DNA of 64,000 nucleotides from Cohnella silvisoli (GCF_021190915.1 NZ_JAIOAP010000011.1:186001-250000), one strand, 5' to 3'; shown: positions 34,681 to 43,325, counted from the stretch's first letter. Notes: generated from the sequence alone by a model not told the origin. Made by a program: numbers and translations.

Positions 34681-37047
34681 GTGAACGATAAGGCATTACA
34701 TACATTGGAATACGATAAAATTATCCGTAAGCTGACGGGGCTGACCTCAACAAGCCTTGGCAAGGAAGAAGCGGAGAAGCTGTTTCCTTCCCGGGAGCTA
34801 CCCATCGTGGAGCGGCGTCTAGCCGCGACGGATGAAGCCGTTAGGGCAGTCATGCTTAAAGGAACTCCGCCTTTCGGCGGAATCACGGATATCCGCTCAG
34901 CGCTGTACCGCGCCAAATTGCAGGGTATCCTTCAGCCGCCCGAGCTTATGGAAGTTGCGCAGTTTATTATGGGATCCAGGCGGTTGAGCCGATTCATTGC
35001 CGTTGCCGGCGAAGAAACCAAGCTCCCGCTTTTAACCGATCTTTGCGAGCCGCTGACCGACTTCAAGCCGTTAGAGGATGAAATCCGCAGATGCATTGAC
35101 GAGCAGGGAGACGTTCTGGATTCGGCCAGCCCCGAGCTTGCTTCCGTACGCCGGGACATCCGGATTAATGCGGGCAGGGCTAGGGAAAAGTTGGAGAGCC
35201 TTATTCGTTCCAGCTCCGTGCAGAAGATGCTGCAGGACGCGCTCATCACGATGCGCAACGACCGGTATGTCATTCCTGTTAAACAGGAATATCGATCGCA
35301 TTTCGGCGGTATCGTTCATGATCAGTCCGGAAGCGGCGCGACTTTGTTCATCGAACCCGAAGCGGTCGTGCAAATGAACAACAAGCTGCGGGAGCTCAAA
35401 ATCAAAGAACAGAACGAAATCGAACGTATCCTCCGCAAGCTAAGCGAACAAACGGGAGAACGCGCGGAGTTGTTGACCGGCGACGCGGAAATTCTCGGGC
35501 TGATCGATTTTATTTTTGCCAAGGCATCGCTTGCACATGCGTATACCGCAACTTTGCCCGAAATGAATGATGAAGGACGGCTTCTTTTACGCAAAGCCCG
35601 CCACCCGCTTATTGATATCAAACAAGCGGTTCCTATTGATATTGAGCTTGGCGACACTTACACTTCAATCATTGTTACGGGACCTAATACGGGCGGTAAA
35701 ACCGTTTCGCTGAAGACGATAGGCTTGCTTAGCCTAATGGCAATGTCGGGTTTGTTTATTCCGGCGGAGGATGGCAGCCGATTGTGCGTATTTGATGGGA
35801 TTTATGCCGATATCGGCGACGAGCAAAGCATCGAACAAAGCTTAAGTACCTTTTCGAGCCATATGACCAATTTGATATCCATGTTAGGGCAGGTGACGCG
35901 CCACAGCTTGGTTCTTCTCGACGAGCTGGGAGCGGGCACGGATCCTGCGGAAGGCTCTGCTCTGGCGATCGCGATATTAGAACATCTGCAAAAACTAGGC
36001 TGCCGTCTTATCGCCACGACTCATTACAGCGAATTAAAAGCATATGCATACAACCGCGAAGGCATCATCAATGCCAGCATGGAATTCGACGTGGCTACTT
36101 TGCGCCCAACCTACCGCCTCTTAGTCGGCGTTCCCGGCCGCAGCAACGCTTTTGCCATCGCGGAACGTCTTGGACTTCCCCGCAGCATTATCGAACATGC
36201 CCGTGGCGAAGTCAGCGAAGATGAACTCAAGGTCGATTCGATGATCGCTTCGTTGGAGCAGGATCGCCTTCTTGCGCAATCGGAGCGCCAATCGGCCGAG
36301 AAGCTTCGTCGTGAAGCCGAGAAGCTGCAGAACGAAATTCAGGAGGAGCGCTTTAAGCTTCAAGAGCAAAAGGCGAAGTTATTGGAAGGGGCGCGCGAAG
36401 AAGCGCGGCTAGCGATAGCTAAAGCCAAGAGAGAAGCGGAAGAGATTATCAACGACTTGCGCCGCCTTGCAATGGAAGAGGGCGCCTCGGTCAAGGAGCA
36501 TAAGCTGATCGAAGCCCGGCGAAGATTGGAGGATGCCATTCCTTCGCCGGTTGCCAAGCCGAACCGAGCTTCAAACGCCAAGCAAGGAAAAATAGAAGTC
36601 GGCGATGAAGTGAAAGTACTCAGCTTAAGCGGGCAAAAAGGGCATGTGGTTGAGCTAAGCGGCAGTTCGGAAGCCGTCGTACAGCTTGGGATAATGAAGA
36701 TGAAGGTGGCATTGTCCGATTTAGAGCCGATTCGCAAATCGGGAACGGCCAATAAACCACCTGTTGCTCAGTCGGCAATCGTGAAACGATCTCGGGACGA
36801 TAACGTTCGTACGGAGTTGGATTTGCGAGGTACGACGCTAGACGAGGCGATTATGGAAGTGGATCGGTTTCTGGATGAGGCATTCCTATCCAACCTTGGG
36901 CAAGTTTACATCATTCATGGCAAAGGCACGGGGGCTTTACGCACGGGGATTCAAGAATTCCTGCGCCGCCATAAGCATGTGAAGAGCTATCGGTTAGGCC
37001 AATTCGGAGAAGGCGGAGCGGGCGTTTCCGTAGCCGAGCTTCATTGA
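34681..37047 (+). CDS. mutS2: Endonuclease MutS2 (recombination suppressor / ribosome-rescue factor)
   Basis: I place the start at GTG 34681 (788 residues), because TAAGGAG at 34661-34668 is correctly spaced for it, while it abuts the in-frame ATG 34669. The core-lever and ATPase domains contain Walker A GPNTGGKT (334-341), the Walker B region LVLLDELGAGTDP and the STFSSHMT block. A long coiled-coil clamp follows (about 520-625), then a KOW-like segment and a C-terminal Smr domain (about 710-788) with LDLRG and IIHGKGTGALR. MutS2 suppresses recombination and in Bacillus subtilis also splits collided ribosomes. It heads a run with four small downstream genes. Confidence 0.96.
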   Translation: MNDKALHTLEYDKIIRKLTGLTSTSLGKEEAEKLFPSRELPIVERRLAATDEAVRAVMLKGTPPFGGITDIRSALYRAKLQGILQPPELMEVAQFIMGSRRLSRFIAVAGEETKLPLLTDLCEPLTDFKPLEDEIRRCIDEQGDVLDSASPELASVRRDIRINAGRAREKLESLIRSSSVQKMLQDALITMRNDRYVIPVKQEYRSHFGGIVHDQSGSGATLFIEPEAVVQMNNKLRELKIKEQNEIERILRKLSEQTGERAELLTGDAEILGLIDFIFAKASLAHAYTATLPEMNDEGRLLLRKARHPLIDIKQAVPIDIELGDTYTSIIVTGPNTGGKTVSLKTIGLLSLMAMSGLFIPAEDGSRLCVFDGIYADIGDEQSIEQSLSTFSSHMTNLISMLGQVTRHSLVLLDELGAGTDPAEGSALAIAILEHLQKLGCRLIATTHYSELKAYAYNREGIINASMEFDVATLRPTYRLLVGVPGRSNAFAIAERLGLPRSIIEHARGEVSEDELKVDSMIASLEQDRLLAQSERQSAEKLRREAEKLQNEIQEERFKLQEQKAKLLEGAREEARLAIAKAKREAEEIINDLRRLAMEEGASVKEHKLIEARRRLEDAIPSPVAKPNRASNAKQGKIEVGDEVKVLSLSGQKGHVVELSGSSEAVVQLGIMKMKVALSDLEPIRKSGTANKPPVAQSAIVKRSRDDNVRTELDLRGTTLDEAIMEVDRFLDEAFLSNLGQVYIIHGKGTGALRTGIQEFLRRHKHVKSYRLGQFGEGGAGVSVAELH

Positions 37048-37065
37048 CGGGGGGCAAGCGCAGTC

Positions 37066-37485
37066 ATGCAGGGTATGGTCGATTCCTTAATGTCGCATCC
37101 GTTTTCCGCGGTTTTGGCTTATTTTTCGGTAGGTATTCTGTCGCTTATCGTATTTCTCGCATGTTTTGAACGGGTAACGAAATACGATGGGTGGAGCGAG
37201 ATTCGTAAAGGCAATTTGTCCGTAGCGATGGCGACTGGCGGCAAAATATTCGGAATTTGCAATATTTTTCGGTTTTCCATCGAGGCGAACGATACGATTT
37301 ATCAAAGCTTGCTTTGGGCAGGGATCGGATTCGTGTTGCTGCTTGTTGCTTACTTTTTATTCGAATTTTTGACGCCTGTTTTCCGAATTGACGATGAAAT
37401 CGAGCGGGATAACCGGGCGGTCGGGTTTCTGGCCATGGTATTATCCGTTTCATTATCGTACATTATCGGCGCTGCGGTCATTTAA
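37066..37485 (+). CDS. DUF350 membrane protein
   Basis: The protein has 139 residues with four transmembrane helices (about 14-34, 54-70, 81-102, 117-138). The FERVTKYDGWSEIRKGNLSVAMATGGKI region and the pairs of acidic residues in RIDDEIERDNRAVG are typical of DUF350 proteins, whose function is not established. It starts 19 bases after mutS2, with GGGGGG before the ATG; ATG 37075 is a possible alternative. Confidence 0.87.
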   Translation: MQGMVDSLMSHPFSAVLAYFSVGILSLIVFLACFERVTKYDGWSEIRKGNLSVAMATGGKIFGICNIFRFSIEANDTIYQSLLWAGIGFVLLLVAYFLFEFLTPVFRIDDEIERDNRAVGFLAMVLSVSLSYIIGAAVI

Positions 37486-37500
37486 TCGGAGGGATTGTGG

Positions 37501-37584
37501 ATGAAGTATTTGTGGGGAACGCTGTTCGCTTTAGCTGTTTTGTTTATCATTATCGGCGTTATCTATATGATGAGGGAGGCGTAA
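37501..37584 (+). CDS. 27-residue single-helix membrane microprotein
   Basis: ATG 37501 follows CGGAGGG at ideal distance and the frame ends with TAA at 37582-37584. The product, beginning MKYLWGTLFALAVLFIIIGV and ending YMMREA, is one transmembrane helix with a positive N-terminal residue. It lies 15 bases after the DUF350 stop and 7 bases before the next start, so it is well embedded in the operon. I do not recognise it. Small membrane proteins of this kind often bind a larger membrane partner, here possibly the DUF350 protein; this is inference. Confidence 0.75.
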   Translation: MKYLWGTLFALAVLFIIIGVIYMMREA

Positions 37585-37591
37585 ACCCGTA

Positions 37592-38149
37592 ATGGCTGTA
37601 GTCATATGTCCTTGGTGTCAAAGCGAGATTATGCAAGAAGAAGGCCAGGAGCCTGATAAAATATGTCCGGTATGCGATAACGAGCTTGATGGCTATCGTA
37701 CTTTAAAGCTCAACGTAGGCGGGGCCGATGACCAGGATTACGAAGACGAAGACGATGAGGATGAGGAGCCAACCATTGTGTCCATCAATGATGACACGAG
37801 TTGGGAAGAGGTCGATTCGTTTAACGACGCCAGCGATGAAGAATTGCTGCAGTTCGAAGAGACCGTAGAGCAACTGCTTAACGAACAGGAGCTAGTACCC
37901 GAATGCCCGCTATGCCATGAATATATGATTGAGTGCGGTGAGCAGCTCATATCCGCGAATCAGTTCCGCCATAGAGTGACCGACGTAATAGGCGAAGACG
38001 TGATAGAGGCACCTTTCACGCTGACGATGTATTTGTGTCCTTCTTGTTTCTCTGTCCATTCGTTCCTTGGGGATTCCCATCGCCTTCAGGTCGTGCGCCG
38101 TTTAAGCCAAGATCCTGCGGATCGCAACGGCAAAGGGCGCGGAGTATGA
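37592..38149 (+). CDS. Double zinc-ribbon protein with acidic linker, function unknown
   Basis: The protein has 185 residues. Four CxxC knuckles (CPWC at 6, CPVC at 25, CPLC near 104, CPSC near 150) would form two zinc ribbons. Between them is a highly acidic stretch (DDQDYEDEDDEDEE). No transmembrane helix or signal is seen. GGGAGGC lies just upstream of ATG 37592, and the stop overlaps the cysK start by 4 bases. I do not recognise the family; the acidic linker suggests electrostatic contact with a basic partner or nucleic-acid mimicry, which is speculative. Confidence 0.8.
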   Translation: MAVVICPWCQSEIMQEEGQEPDKICPVCDNELDGYRTLKLNVGGADDQDYEDEDDEDEEPTIVSINDDTSWEEVDSFNDASDEELLQFEETVEQLLNEQELVPECPLCHEYMIECGEQLISANQFRHRVTDVIGEDVIEAPFTLTMYLCPSCFSVHSFLGDSHRLQVVRRLSQDPADRNGKGRGV

Positions 38150-39063
38150 CCCGTATCGTCCAATCGGTCATCGAATTGATCGGGAATACCCCCGTAGTCG
38201 CATTGCAAAGATTAACCAGGCCCGAAGATGCCGAGGTACTCGTTAAGCTGGAGAAAATGAACCCGAGCGGCAGCGTTAAGGACCGAGCGGCTTCGGGATT
38301 GCTTATCGATGCGGAACAGCGTGGCCTCATTGGTCAAGGCAGCATCATCATTGAGCCGACAAGCGGCAATACGGGAATTGGCTTAGCGATGTACGCTGCA
38401 GCCAAAGGTTATCGGCTAATATTAGTTATGCCGGACAACATGACGGCTGAACGGATATCGCTTCTCCGCGCTTATGGCGCAGAGGTCGTGCTGACCCCGG
38501 CGGCGGAACGCATGCCAGGCGCCATTGCCAAAGCTAGGCAATTGCTTACCGAGTTTCCCGGCAGCTACATGCCTAACCAATTCGAGAACCGTGCTAATCC
38601 CGATATTCACCGGACGACGACTGCAGTGGAAATATTAGAGCAGACGGCTGGCCGGCTGGATGCTTTTGTCGCGACCGCAGGCACAGGCGGTACGATCACG
38701 GGCACAGGCGAAGCGTTAAAAGAAAAGCTTCCACAATTGCATATTGCGGTTGTCGAGCCGGCGGGTTCGCCCGTACTGTCTGGCGGACAACCCGGTTCTC
38801 ACAAGCTGGTAGGGACAAGCCCGGGGTTTGTGCCTGCGATATTGAATACATCGGTTTACGATGAGATCATCCAAGTGAAGGACGAGGACGCTATCGAAAC
38901 GACGAAGCAGCTTGCTCGCCAAGAAGGGTTGCTGGTCGGTCCTTCTTCCGGGGCTTCCGTCTGGGCTGCTCTTCGGATCGCACGCAGGCTAGGCCCGGGG
39001 AAACGAGTGTTATGTATAGCTCCCGATACAGGCGAGCGTTATCTAAGTATGGATATTTTCTGA
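38146..39063 (+). CDS. cysK: Cysteine synthase A (O-acetylserine sulfhydrylase)
   Basis: The protein has 305 residues from ATG 38146, which overlaps the previous stop as ATGA. PLP-binding Lys is in KMNPSGSVKDRAA, the substrate loop is EPTSGNTGIG, and the phosphate loop is ATAGTGGTITGTGEAL. The fold-type II enzyme makes L-cysteine from O-acetylserine and sulfide. It ends the mutS2 run; only a weak hairpin (around 39109-39122) lies after it. Confidence 0.94.
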   Translation: MTRIVQSVIELIGNTPVVALQRLTRPEDAEVLVKLEKMNPSGSVKDRAASGLLIDAEQRGLIGQGSIIIEPTSGNTGIGLAMYAAAKGYRLILVMPDNMTAERISLLRAYGAEVVLTPAAERMPGAIAKARQLLTEFPGSYMPNQFENRANPDIHRTTTAVEILEQTAGRLDAFVATAGTGGTITGTGEALKEKLPQLHIAVVEPAGSPVLSGGQPGSHKLVGTSPGFVPAILNTSVYDEIIQVKDEDAIETTKQLARQEGLLVGPSSGASVWAALRIARRLGPGKRVLCIAPDTGERYLSMDIF

Positions 39064-39159
39064 TTTTCTTGAGCAAAATACCCCCTGATGTTCAAATGAC
39101 GGTGCAAGCGCGAGCAGCATGCTCAAGCTTTATTCCGTAACAGGAGGTAAGTAAATCTC

Positions 39160-39381
39160 ATGCAAGCGATGACTGCCAAAGAGCTGGAGTATGTAGCCGA
39201 CTCCATGTCCAACGAAGATTTGTTGATCAAGCAATGCACCGTTGCCGCGGCTACCGTTAGCAACGTGCAAATCCAGCAAGCGTGCTCCCACATGGTGGAC
39301 GTGCACACGCAGCACTACGGAACGCTATTAAATGCTATCCAACAACACCAATCAATGGCGCCTACCCAGCCCCAATCCTAA
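39160..39381 (+). CDS. Small CotF-like spore coat protein
   Basis: The protein has 73 residues and an ATG after AGGAGGT. It is hydrophilic, rich in Gln/His, with MTAKELEYVADSMSNEDLLIKQ as in the N-terminal part of CotF-related coat proteins of Bacillota. It is directly followed by a second gene of the same family (11-base gap), so both are probably expressed late in the mother cell. No clear sigma-E or sigma-K promoter was identified. Confidence 0.75.
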   Translation: MQAMTAKELEYVADSMSNEDLLIKQCTVAAATVSNVQIQQACSHMVDVHTQHYGTLLNAIQQHQSMAPTQPQS

Positions 39382-39392
39382 GGAGGACAAAT

Positions 39393-39767
39393 ATGAACAT
39401 CCAACCTTCGACTCAAACGTCCCTTCCCGAAGGGGATATGGCTTACACGATCCTTTCGGATCTCAAAAGGGTAACGCGCGAATACACGACGGCAGCTACG
39501 GAATCCGTTTGCCCGGAAATTCGGCAAATGTTTACCGAGCTGCTCAACAATACGCTTACCATGCAAGGCGAGCTATACGATGCAATGCAGCAAAACAATA
39601 TGTATAATGCATCCTCTCCGGCCCTGAAGCAGGAATTGGACAAGCAATTAAAGCAATACCAGCAAACTCAGCAAAAAACGAACCAGTTCGTGCAGCAAGC
39701 CCAAACCGCGCAGGCACACATTCCGCCCAATTCTGCAGGTCAAAGCACGATTCCCGCTTACCAATAG
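39393..39767 (+). CDS. CotF-family spore coat protein
   Basis: This 124-residue protein starts at ATG 39393 behind AGGAGG. It shows the CotF-type helical hairpin (DMAYTILSDLKRVTREYTTA, ESVCPEIRQMFTELL) and a Gln-rich C-terminal half (QQTQQKTNQFVQQAQTAQAH). It is paired with the smaller homologue upstream and closed by a terminator. Confidence 0.82.
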   Translation: MNIQPSTQTSLPEGDMAYTILSDLKRVTREYTTAATESVCPEIRQMFTELLNNTLTMQGELYDAMQQNNMYNASSPALKQELDKQLKQYQQTQQKTNQFVQQAQTAQAHIPPNSAGQSTIPAYQ

Positions 39768-39819
39768 CATCCGACTTCATCAAGCGCTTTAATTACCTAT
39801 ATCAAGTTCAGGCTACACT

Positions 39820-39855
39820 CCCCGGTCGGTACCGTATTCCGATACGGGGATTTTT
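39820..39855 (+). terminator. Terminator after the spore coat genes
   Basis: CCCCG...TCGG pairs with CCGATACGGGG (39839-39849), with imperfect inner pairing, followed by TTTTT. Confidence 0.7.
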
Positions 39856-39972
39856 AATGAAAACTCCCGTCCCCTGGATCGTGAATTTGTTTTTAGACGG
39901 AGCCTCCTTATTACCGCTTTTCATGCAGCCTGTTTTTGATGTATTATGAAGAGTAATTCAGGAGGGATCATG

Positions 39973-40464
39973 ATGAACGAATTCAAGCTAAGTATCTTGG
40001 ATCTGCTCAAGGAAGACGCCCGATTGTCTGCCGCTACGATCGCTACGATGTTAGGCGCAGAGAAAGAGGACGTTTCCGCCGCAATCGCGGAAATGGAGCG
40101 GGACCACGTAATCGTAAAGTACGCGACGGTTATTAACTGGAGCAAGGTGGACGACGAGAAAGTAACGGCGCTTATCGAAGTGGAGTGCACGCCGGAAAGA
40201 GGCCGCGGCTTCGAGAATATCGCCGAGCGCGTCTATTTGTACCCGGAAGTGAAATCGGTATATCTGATGTCCGGGGCATATGATTTGCTTGTCGAGATCG
40301 AAGGGAAAAATTTAAAAGAAGTCGCTTCCTTCGTTTCCAATAAGTTATCGACGATCGATTCGGTTATTTCCACCAAAAGCTTCTTCATTCTTAAGAAATA
40401 TAAACAAGATGGCATTATTTTCGAAGAATTCGAGGATGATCACCGCTTGCTCGTATCGCCATAG
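39973..40464 (+). CDS. Lrp/AsnC-family transcriptional regulator
   Basis: This regulator has about 163 residues; start is ATG 39970 or 39973, both behind GGAGGG, with 39973 better spaced. The N-terminal helix-turn-helix (LSILDLLKEDARLSAATIAT) is followed by the RAM effector-binding domain (VTALIEVECTPE, YLMSGAYDLLVEIEG). It lies 31 bases before an aminotransferase gene, the same arrangement as yugG-yugH of Bacillus subtilis, and probably responds to an amino acid to control it. Confidence 0.92.
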   Translation: MNEFKLSILDLLKEDARLSAATIATMLGAEKEDVSAAIAEMERDHVIVKYATVINWSKVDDEKVTALIEVECTPERGRGFENIAERVYLYPEVKSVYLMSGAYDLLVEIEGKNLKEVASFVSNKLSTIDSVISTKSFFILKKYKQDGIIFEEFEDDHRLLVSP

Positions 40465-40495
40465 ATAGCAGTCCATCGTAAAGGAAGAATGCCCC

Positions 40496-41725
40496 ATGAT
40501 AAAAGATGAGGAAAAGCCGCAAATCGAGCAGGTGGAAGGGTCGCGCAGCGGCGGAATGCAGCACCATTTAGCTGCGAGCGCACGAGCGATACCGCCGTCG
40601 GGAATCCGGCGCTTCTTTGATCTAGTTAGCGCTAGCAAAGATAAAGACATCATCACATTGGGGGTTGGCGAACCGGATTTCGTGACTCCGTGGCGGATTC
40701 GGGATGCCGCCGTATATTCGCTTGAAAAAGGGAAAACGCAATATACTTCCAATGCCGGGATGCCGGAACTGCGCGAAGCCATCGGACAATACTTATATAA
40801 CCAGTTCAACGTGGCCTACGATCCTGCCAAGGAAGTGATCGTTACGATCGGAGGCAGCGAAGGCATTGATTTGGCTTTGCGGGCATTAATCGAGCCCGGA
40901 GACGAGATCCTCGTTCCCGAGCCTTGTTACATCTCTTATTCTCCGATTACGTCCTTAAGCGGCGGTGTCCCCGTCGGTATCGAGACGTTCGCCGAGGACC
41001 AATTCAAGCTTACATCGGCTAGCTTGCAAGCGGCAATAACGCCAAAGTCCAAAATTCTCGTTCTCTGCTACCCGAGCAATCCGACGGGTACCATCATGAC
41101 GTATGAAGAAATGCTGCCGATTGCCAAGATCGTGGAAGAGAACGATCTGATCGTTATTTCCGACGAAATTTATGCCGAACTAACGTTTAACGGAAATCAT
41201 GTTAGCTTTGCATCTTTGCCGGGCATGAAGGATCGGACCATTCTCGTCAGCGGCTTCTCCAAAGCATTTGCCATGACCGGATGGCGGATGGGATATGCGT
41301 GCGGGCATCCCGATTTAATTAGCGCAATGCTCAAAATCCATCAATATACGGTCATGTGCGCGCCGATTATGGGGCAGGTAGCTGCATTGGAAGCTCTAAC
41401 GAAGGGCGGGCTGGAGGAGAAGGACCGCATGGTCGAATCCTACAATCAACGCCGCCGCCTTGTCGTGCAAGGCTTCCGCGATATGGGACTTAAATGCCAC
41501 GAGCCGCACGGCGCTTTCTATGCTTTCCCTTCCATTCATTCGACTGGACTAACCTCGGAGCAATTCGCCGAAAGATTGCTTCTCGAAGCTAAAGTTGCCG
41601 CGGTTCCCGGCCACGTATTCGGTAAAGGCGGAGAAGGATTTCTGCGCTGTTGCTATGCTACCTCTGTCGCTCAGTTAACGGAGGCAATGGAAAGGATTAA
41701 CCTATTCCTGCGAAGTTTGGAATAA
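40496..41725 (+). CDS. Class I/II PLP-dependent aminotransferase (YugH-like)
   Basis: The protein has 409 residues. Motifs are LGVGEPDFVTPW, the PLP contacts CYPSNPTGTIM and SDEIYAELTF, the Schiff-base lysine in VSGFSKAFAMTGWRMGY, and the C-terminal arginine region FLRCCYATS. It belongs to the aspartate/aromatic-type subgroup I. The N-terminus carries about 30 extra polar residues before the usual start. Linked with the upstream Lrp-type regulator; the amino donor is not evident. Confidence 0.9.
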   Translation: MIKDEEKPQIEQVEGSRSGGMQHHLAASARAIPPSGIRRFFDLVSASKDKDIITLGVGEPDFVTPWRIRDAAVYSLEKGKTQYTSNAGMPELREAIGQYLYNQFNVAYDPAKEVIVTIGGSEGIDLALRALIEPGDEILVPEPCYISYSPITSLSGGVPVGIETFAEDQFKLTSASLQAAITPKSKILVLCYPSNPTGTIMTYEEMLPIAKIVEENDLIVISDEIYAELTFNGNHVSFASLPGMKDRTILVSGFSKAFAMTGWRMGYACGHPDLISAMLKIHQYTVMCAPIMGQVAALEALTKGGLEEKDRMVESYNQRRRLVVQGFRDMGLKCHEPHGAFYAFPSIHSTGLTSEQFAERLLLEAKVAAVPGHVFGKGGEGFLRCCYATSVAQLTEAMERINLFLRSLE

Positions 41726-41834
41726 AAATTCAAAATTTTCAAAAATGATGTTCATTTTTAGAATGTTTTGCTATAATAACCATGGTTTTCAACCCGCCGA
41801 GAGTCGTTTAACGTCATGAGAAGGGGGAATGTAC

Positions 41835-42077
41835 ATGGCCGCGGCAGAACGAGATTCTATACCAATGACATCCATTCATGCCGATGCACCCATTATCTCT
41901 CATTACCCAAACCGGGTGGCGGATTTGGTAGAAGAAATAGATAGATTGCGTAAGGAAATGACGGAAACTTTTCTTCAGGAACATTCATTAATAGCGGATT
42001 CGGTCGTAGAGCTGAGCCGACAGCTTGATCTTAAGATCAACGAATATATGAAACAGGTTCTCCTGAGTCGAGAGTAG
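41835..42077 (+). CDS. Spo0E-like aspartyl-phosphate phosphatase
   Basis: The protein has about 80 residues; ATG 41835 is chosen over 41829 because GGGGG at 41823-41827 is then 7 bases away. The C-terminal two-thirds match Spo0E-type proteins: EIDRLRKEMTETF, then VVELSRQLDLKINEYMK, close to the S-x-x-LD-x-x-I signature. Such proteins dephosphorylate Spo0A-phosphate and delay sporulation. An extra 25 residues precede the domain. TATAAT lies about 65 bases upstream, with no good -35. Confidence 0.75.
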   Translation: MAAAERDSIPMTSIHADAPIISHYPNRVADLVEEIDRLRKEMTETFLQEHSLIADSVVELSRQLDLKINEYMKQVLLSRE

Positions 42078-42108
42078 GTTCGGTGATGATTTCACCGGCC
42101 TCTTTTTT
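42077..42108 (+). terminator. Terminator after the Spo0E-like gene
   Basis: GGTTCGGTGA (42077-42086) pairs with TCACCGGCC (42092-42100) with one bulge, followed by a T-run. Confidence 0.8.
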
Positions 42109-42112
42109 CTTT

Positions 42113-42140
42113 TTGGGAACAAAAGCGTTTGTGCTATAGT
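42113..42140 (+). promoter_or_regulatory. Candidate promoter of the cobU-like gene
   Basis: TTGGGA (42113-42118), 16-base spacer, TATAGT (42135-42140), 33 bases before ATG 42173. There is no room for a cobalamin riboswitch. Confidence 0.45.
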
Positions 42141-42172
42141 TAAATATACGAAGGGATAAGGGAGGACGAGCC

Positions 42173-42772
42173 ATGCTTTGGTTAGTTACCGGAGGAATCG
42201 GCTGCGGCAAATCGGCGTTCGCCGAGGAGTTGGCGCTGACGGTTGGCCGCGAAGGAATCCGCTTGGCTTGTTCATCCTTTCCTGGAATTTCGACAGTCGC
42301 CTTTTATGAAGAGAAGGGCGCCCATTCGGATTTTTCATGGACACATTCGCAAGCTGACGAGACGTTGGCCCATAAGCTGAATGCGATTAATCTCGAATCC
42401 AATTTTTTTCGTGCGGACCGGCGTGTAATCGTTATAGATAGTTTGTCCGGTTGGCTCCGCGAAATTTATCACAGAACAGAGGCGGCCATCCCGGATGCGG
42501 AAGCTCGTATAGAAGCGGATTGGCAGGAAGTGCTTTCGGCGATCTTTGCTTATCAAGGGAAAATGATTGTCGTTACGGAAGATATAACGGCGGGATTATC
42601 GTTAAGTTCACGGGAACTTACCTATGCATATCGTCTTGCAGCCGCAAACCGCCTATTATTGGAAGCGAGCAACACCGTATACCGCATGTCTGCCGGAATG
42701 GCGACGGAAGTGAAGGGCTATCGATTGAAACGGGGGAATTTAACTCATGAAAATATATACCCGGACAGGTGA
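42173..42772 (+). CDS. CobU-like adenosylcobinamide kinase/guanylyltransferase
   Basis: The protein has 199 residues. It opens with the P-loop LVTGGIGCGKSAFAE, then has LACSSFPG in place of the usual RGD-adjacent strand, RVIVIDSLSGWLRE (Walker B-like) and VVTEDITAGL, near the CobU pattern VSNEVG. The canonical sequence motifs are looser than in typical CobU, so activity on cobinamide is likely but not certain. Its end overlaps the PduO-type gene by 26 bases, which supports a cobalamin role. Confidence 0.72.
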   Translation: MLWLVTGGIGCGKSAFAEELALTVGREGIRLACSSFPGISTVAFYEEKGAHSDFSWTHSQADETLAHKLNAINLESNFFRADRRVIVIDSLSGWLREIYHRTEAAIPDAEARIEADWQEVLSAIFAYQGKMIVVTEDITAGLSLSSRELTYAYRLAAANRLLLEASNTVYRMSAGMATEVKGYRLKRGNLTHENIYPDR

Positions 42773-43325
42773 CGAAGGAAAAACTTCGGTCATCGGCGGT
42801 CGTGTGACGAAGGACGATACCCGCGTGGAAGCTTATGGGACGATTGATGAATTGAATAGCTTTGTCGGTCAAGCGGCATCGGTGCTGGCTCGGGAAACGT
42901 CGGTCGATTGGGAAGATCTGCTCGAGCATCTAACGCTTATTCAGCATGAACTGTTTGACTGTGGGTCCGATTTGTCCTACGCGGTTCTCGACCCTCAGAA
43001 GATGAAGGTTACGCCTGTAATGACGGATCGATTGGAAAGCTGGATTGATTTGTACGAAGCGCAAACGCCTCCGATAACGAGATTTATTTTGCCTGGGGGC
43101 AGTGAGCCCGCCGCTTTATTGCACGTTTGCAGAACGGTCTGCAGGCGCGCGGAGCGAAGGGTCGTGACCCTTTCGTTGGAGCAAGATTGTCCGGACGAAG
43201 TCCGCAAATACTTGAATCGGCTGTCAGACTTCTTCTTCACGGCGGCGCGGGCAGCGAATGCTCGGCTTGAACTGCTCGACGTGGAATACGAACGCGGCGC
43301 GCAAGTGTTTCGGCGGAGGTCTTGA
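42747..43325 (+). CDS. PduO-type ATP:cob(I)alamin adenosyltransferase
   Basis: The 192-residue enzyme has the conserved N-terminus KIYTRTGDEGKTSVIGGRV (ATP site), YGTIDELNSFVG and the C-terminal CRRAERRVVTLS helix, all diagnostic of the PduO/CobO-2 family. It transfers adenosyl from ATP to cob(I)alamin to make coenzyme B12. GGGGG before ATG 42747 lies inside the cobU-like gene. No B12-dependent enzyme is in the window. Confidence 0.94.
   Translation: MKIYTRTGDEGKTSVIGGRVTKDDTRVEAYGTIDELNSFVGQAASVLARETSVDWEDLLEHLTLIQHELFDCGSDLSYAVLDPQKMKVTPVMTDRLESWIDLYEAQTPPITRFILPGGSEPAALLHVCRTVCRRAERRVVTLSLEQDCPDEVRKYLNRLSDFFFTAARAANARLELLDVEYERGAQVFRRRS

Noticed and set aside
42109-42172. Cobalamin riboswitch before the cobU-like gene
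   Set aside because: Only about 60 bases lie between the previous terminator and the ATG, and no B12-box was seen.
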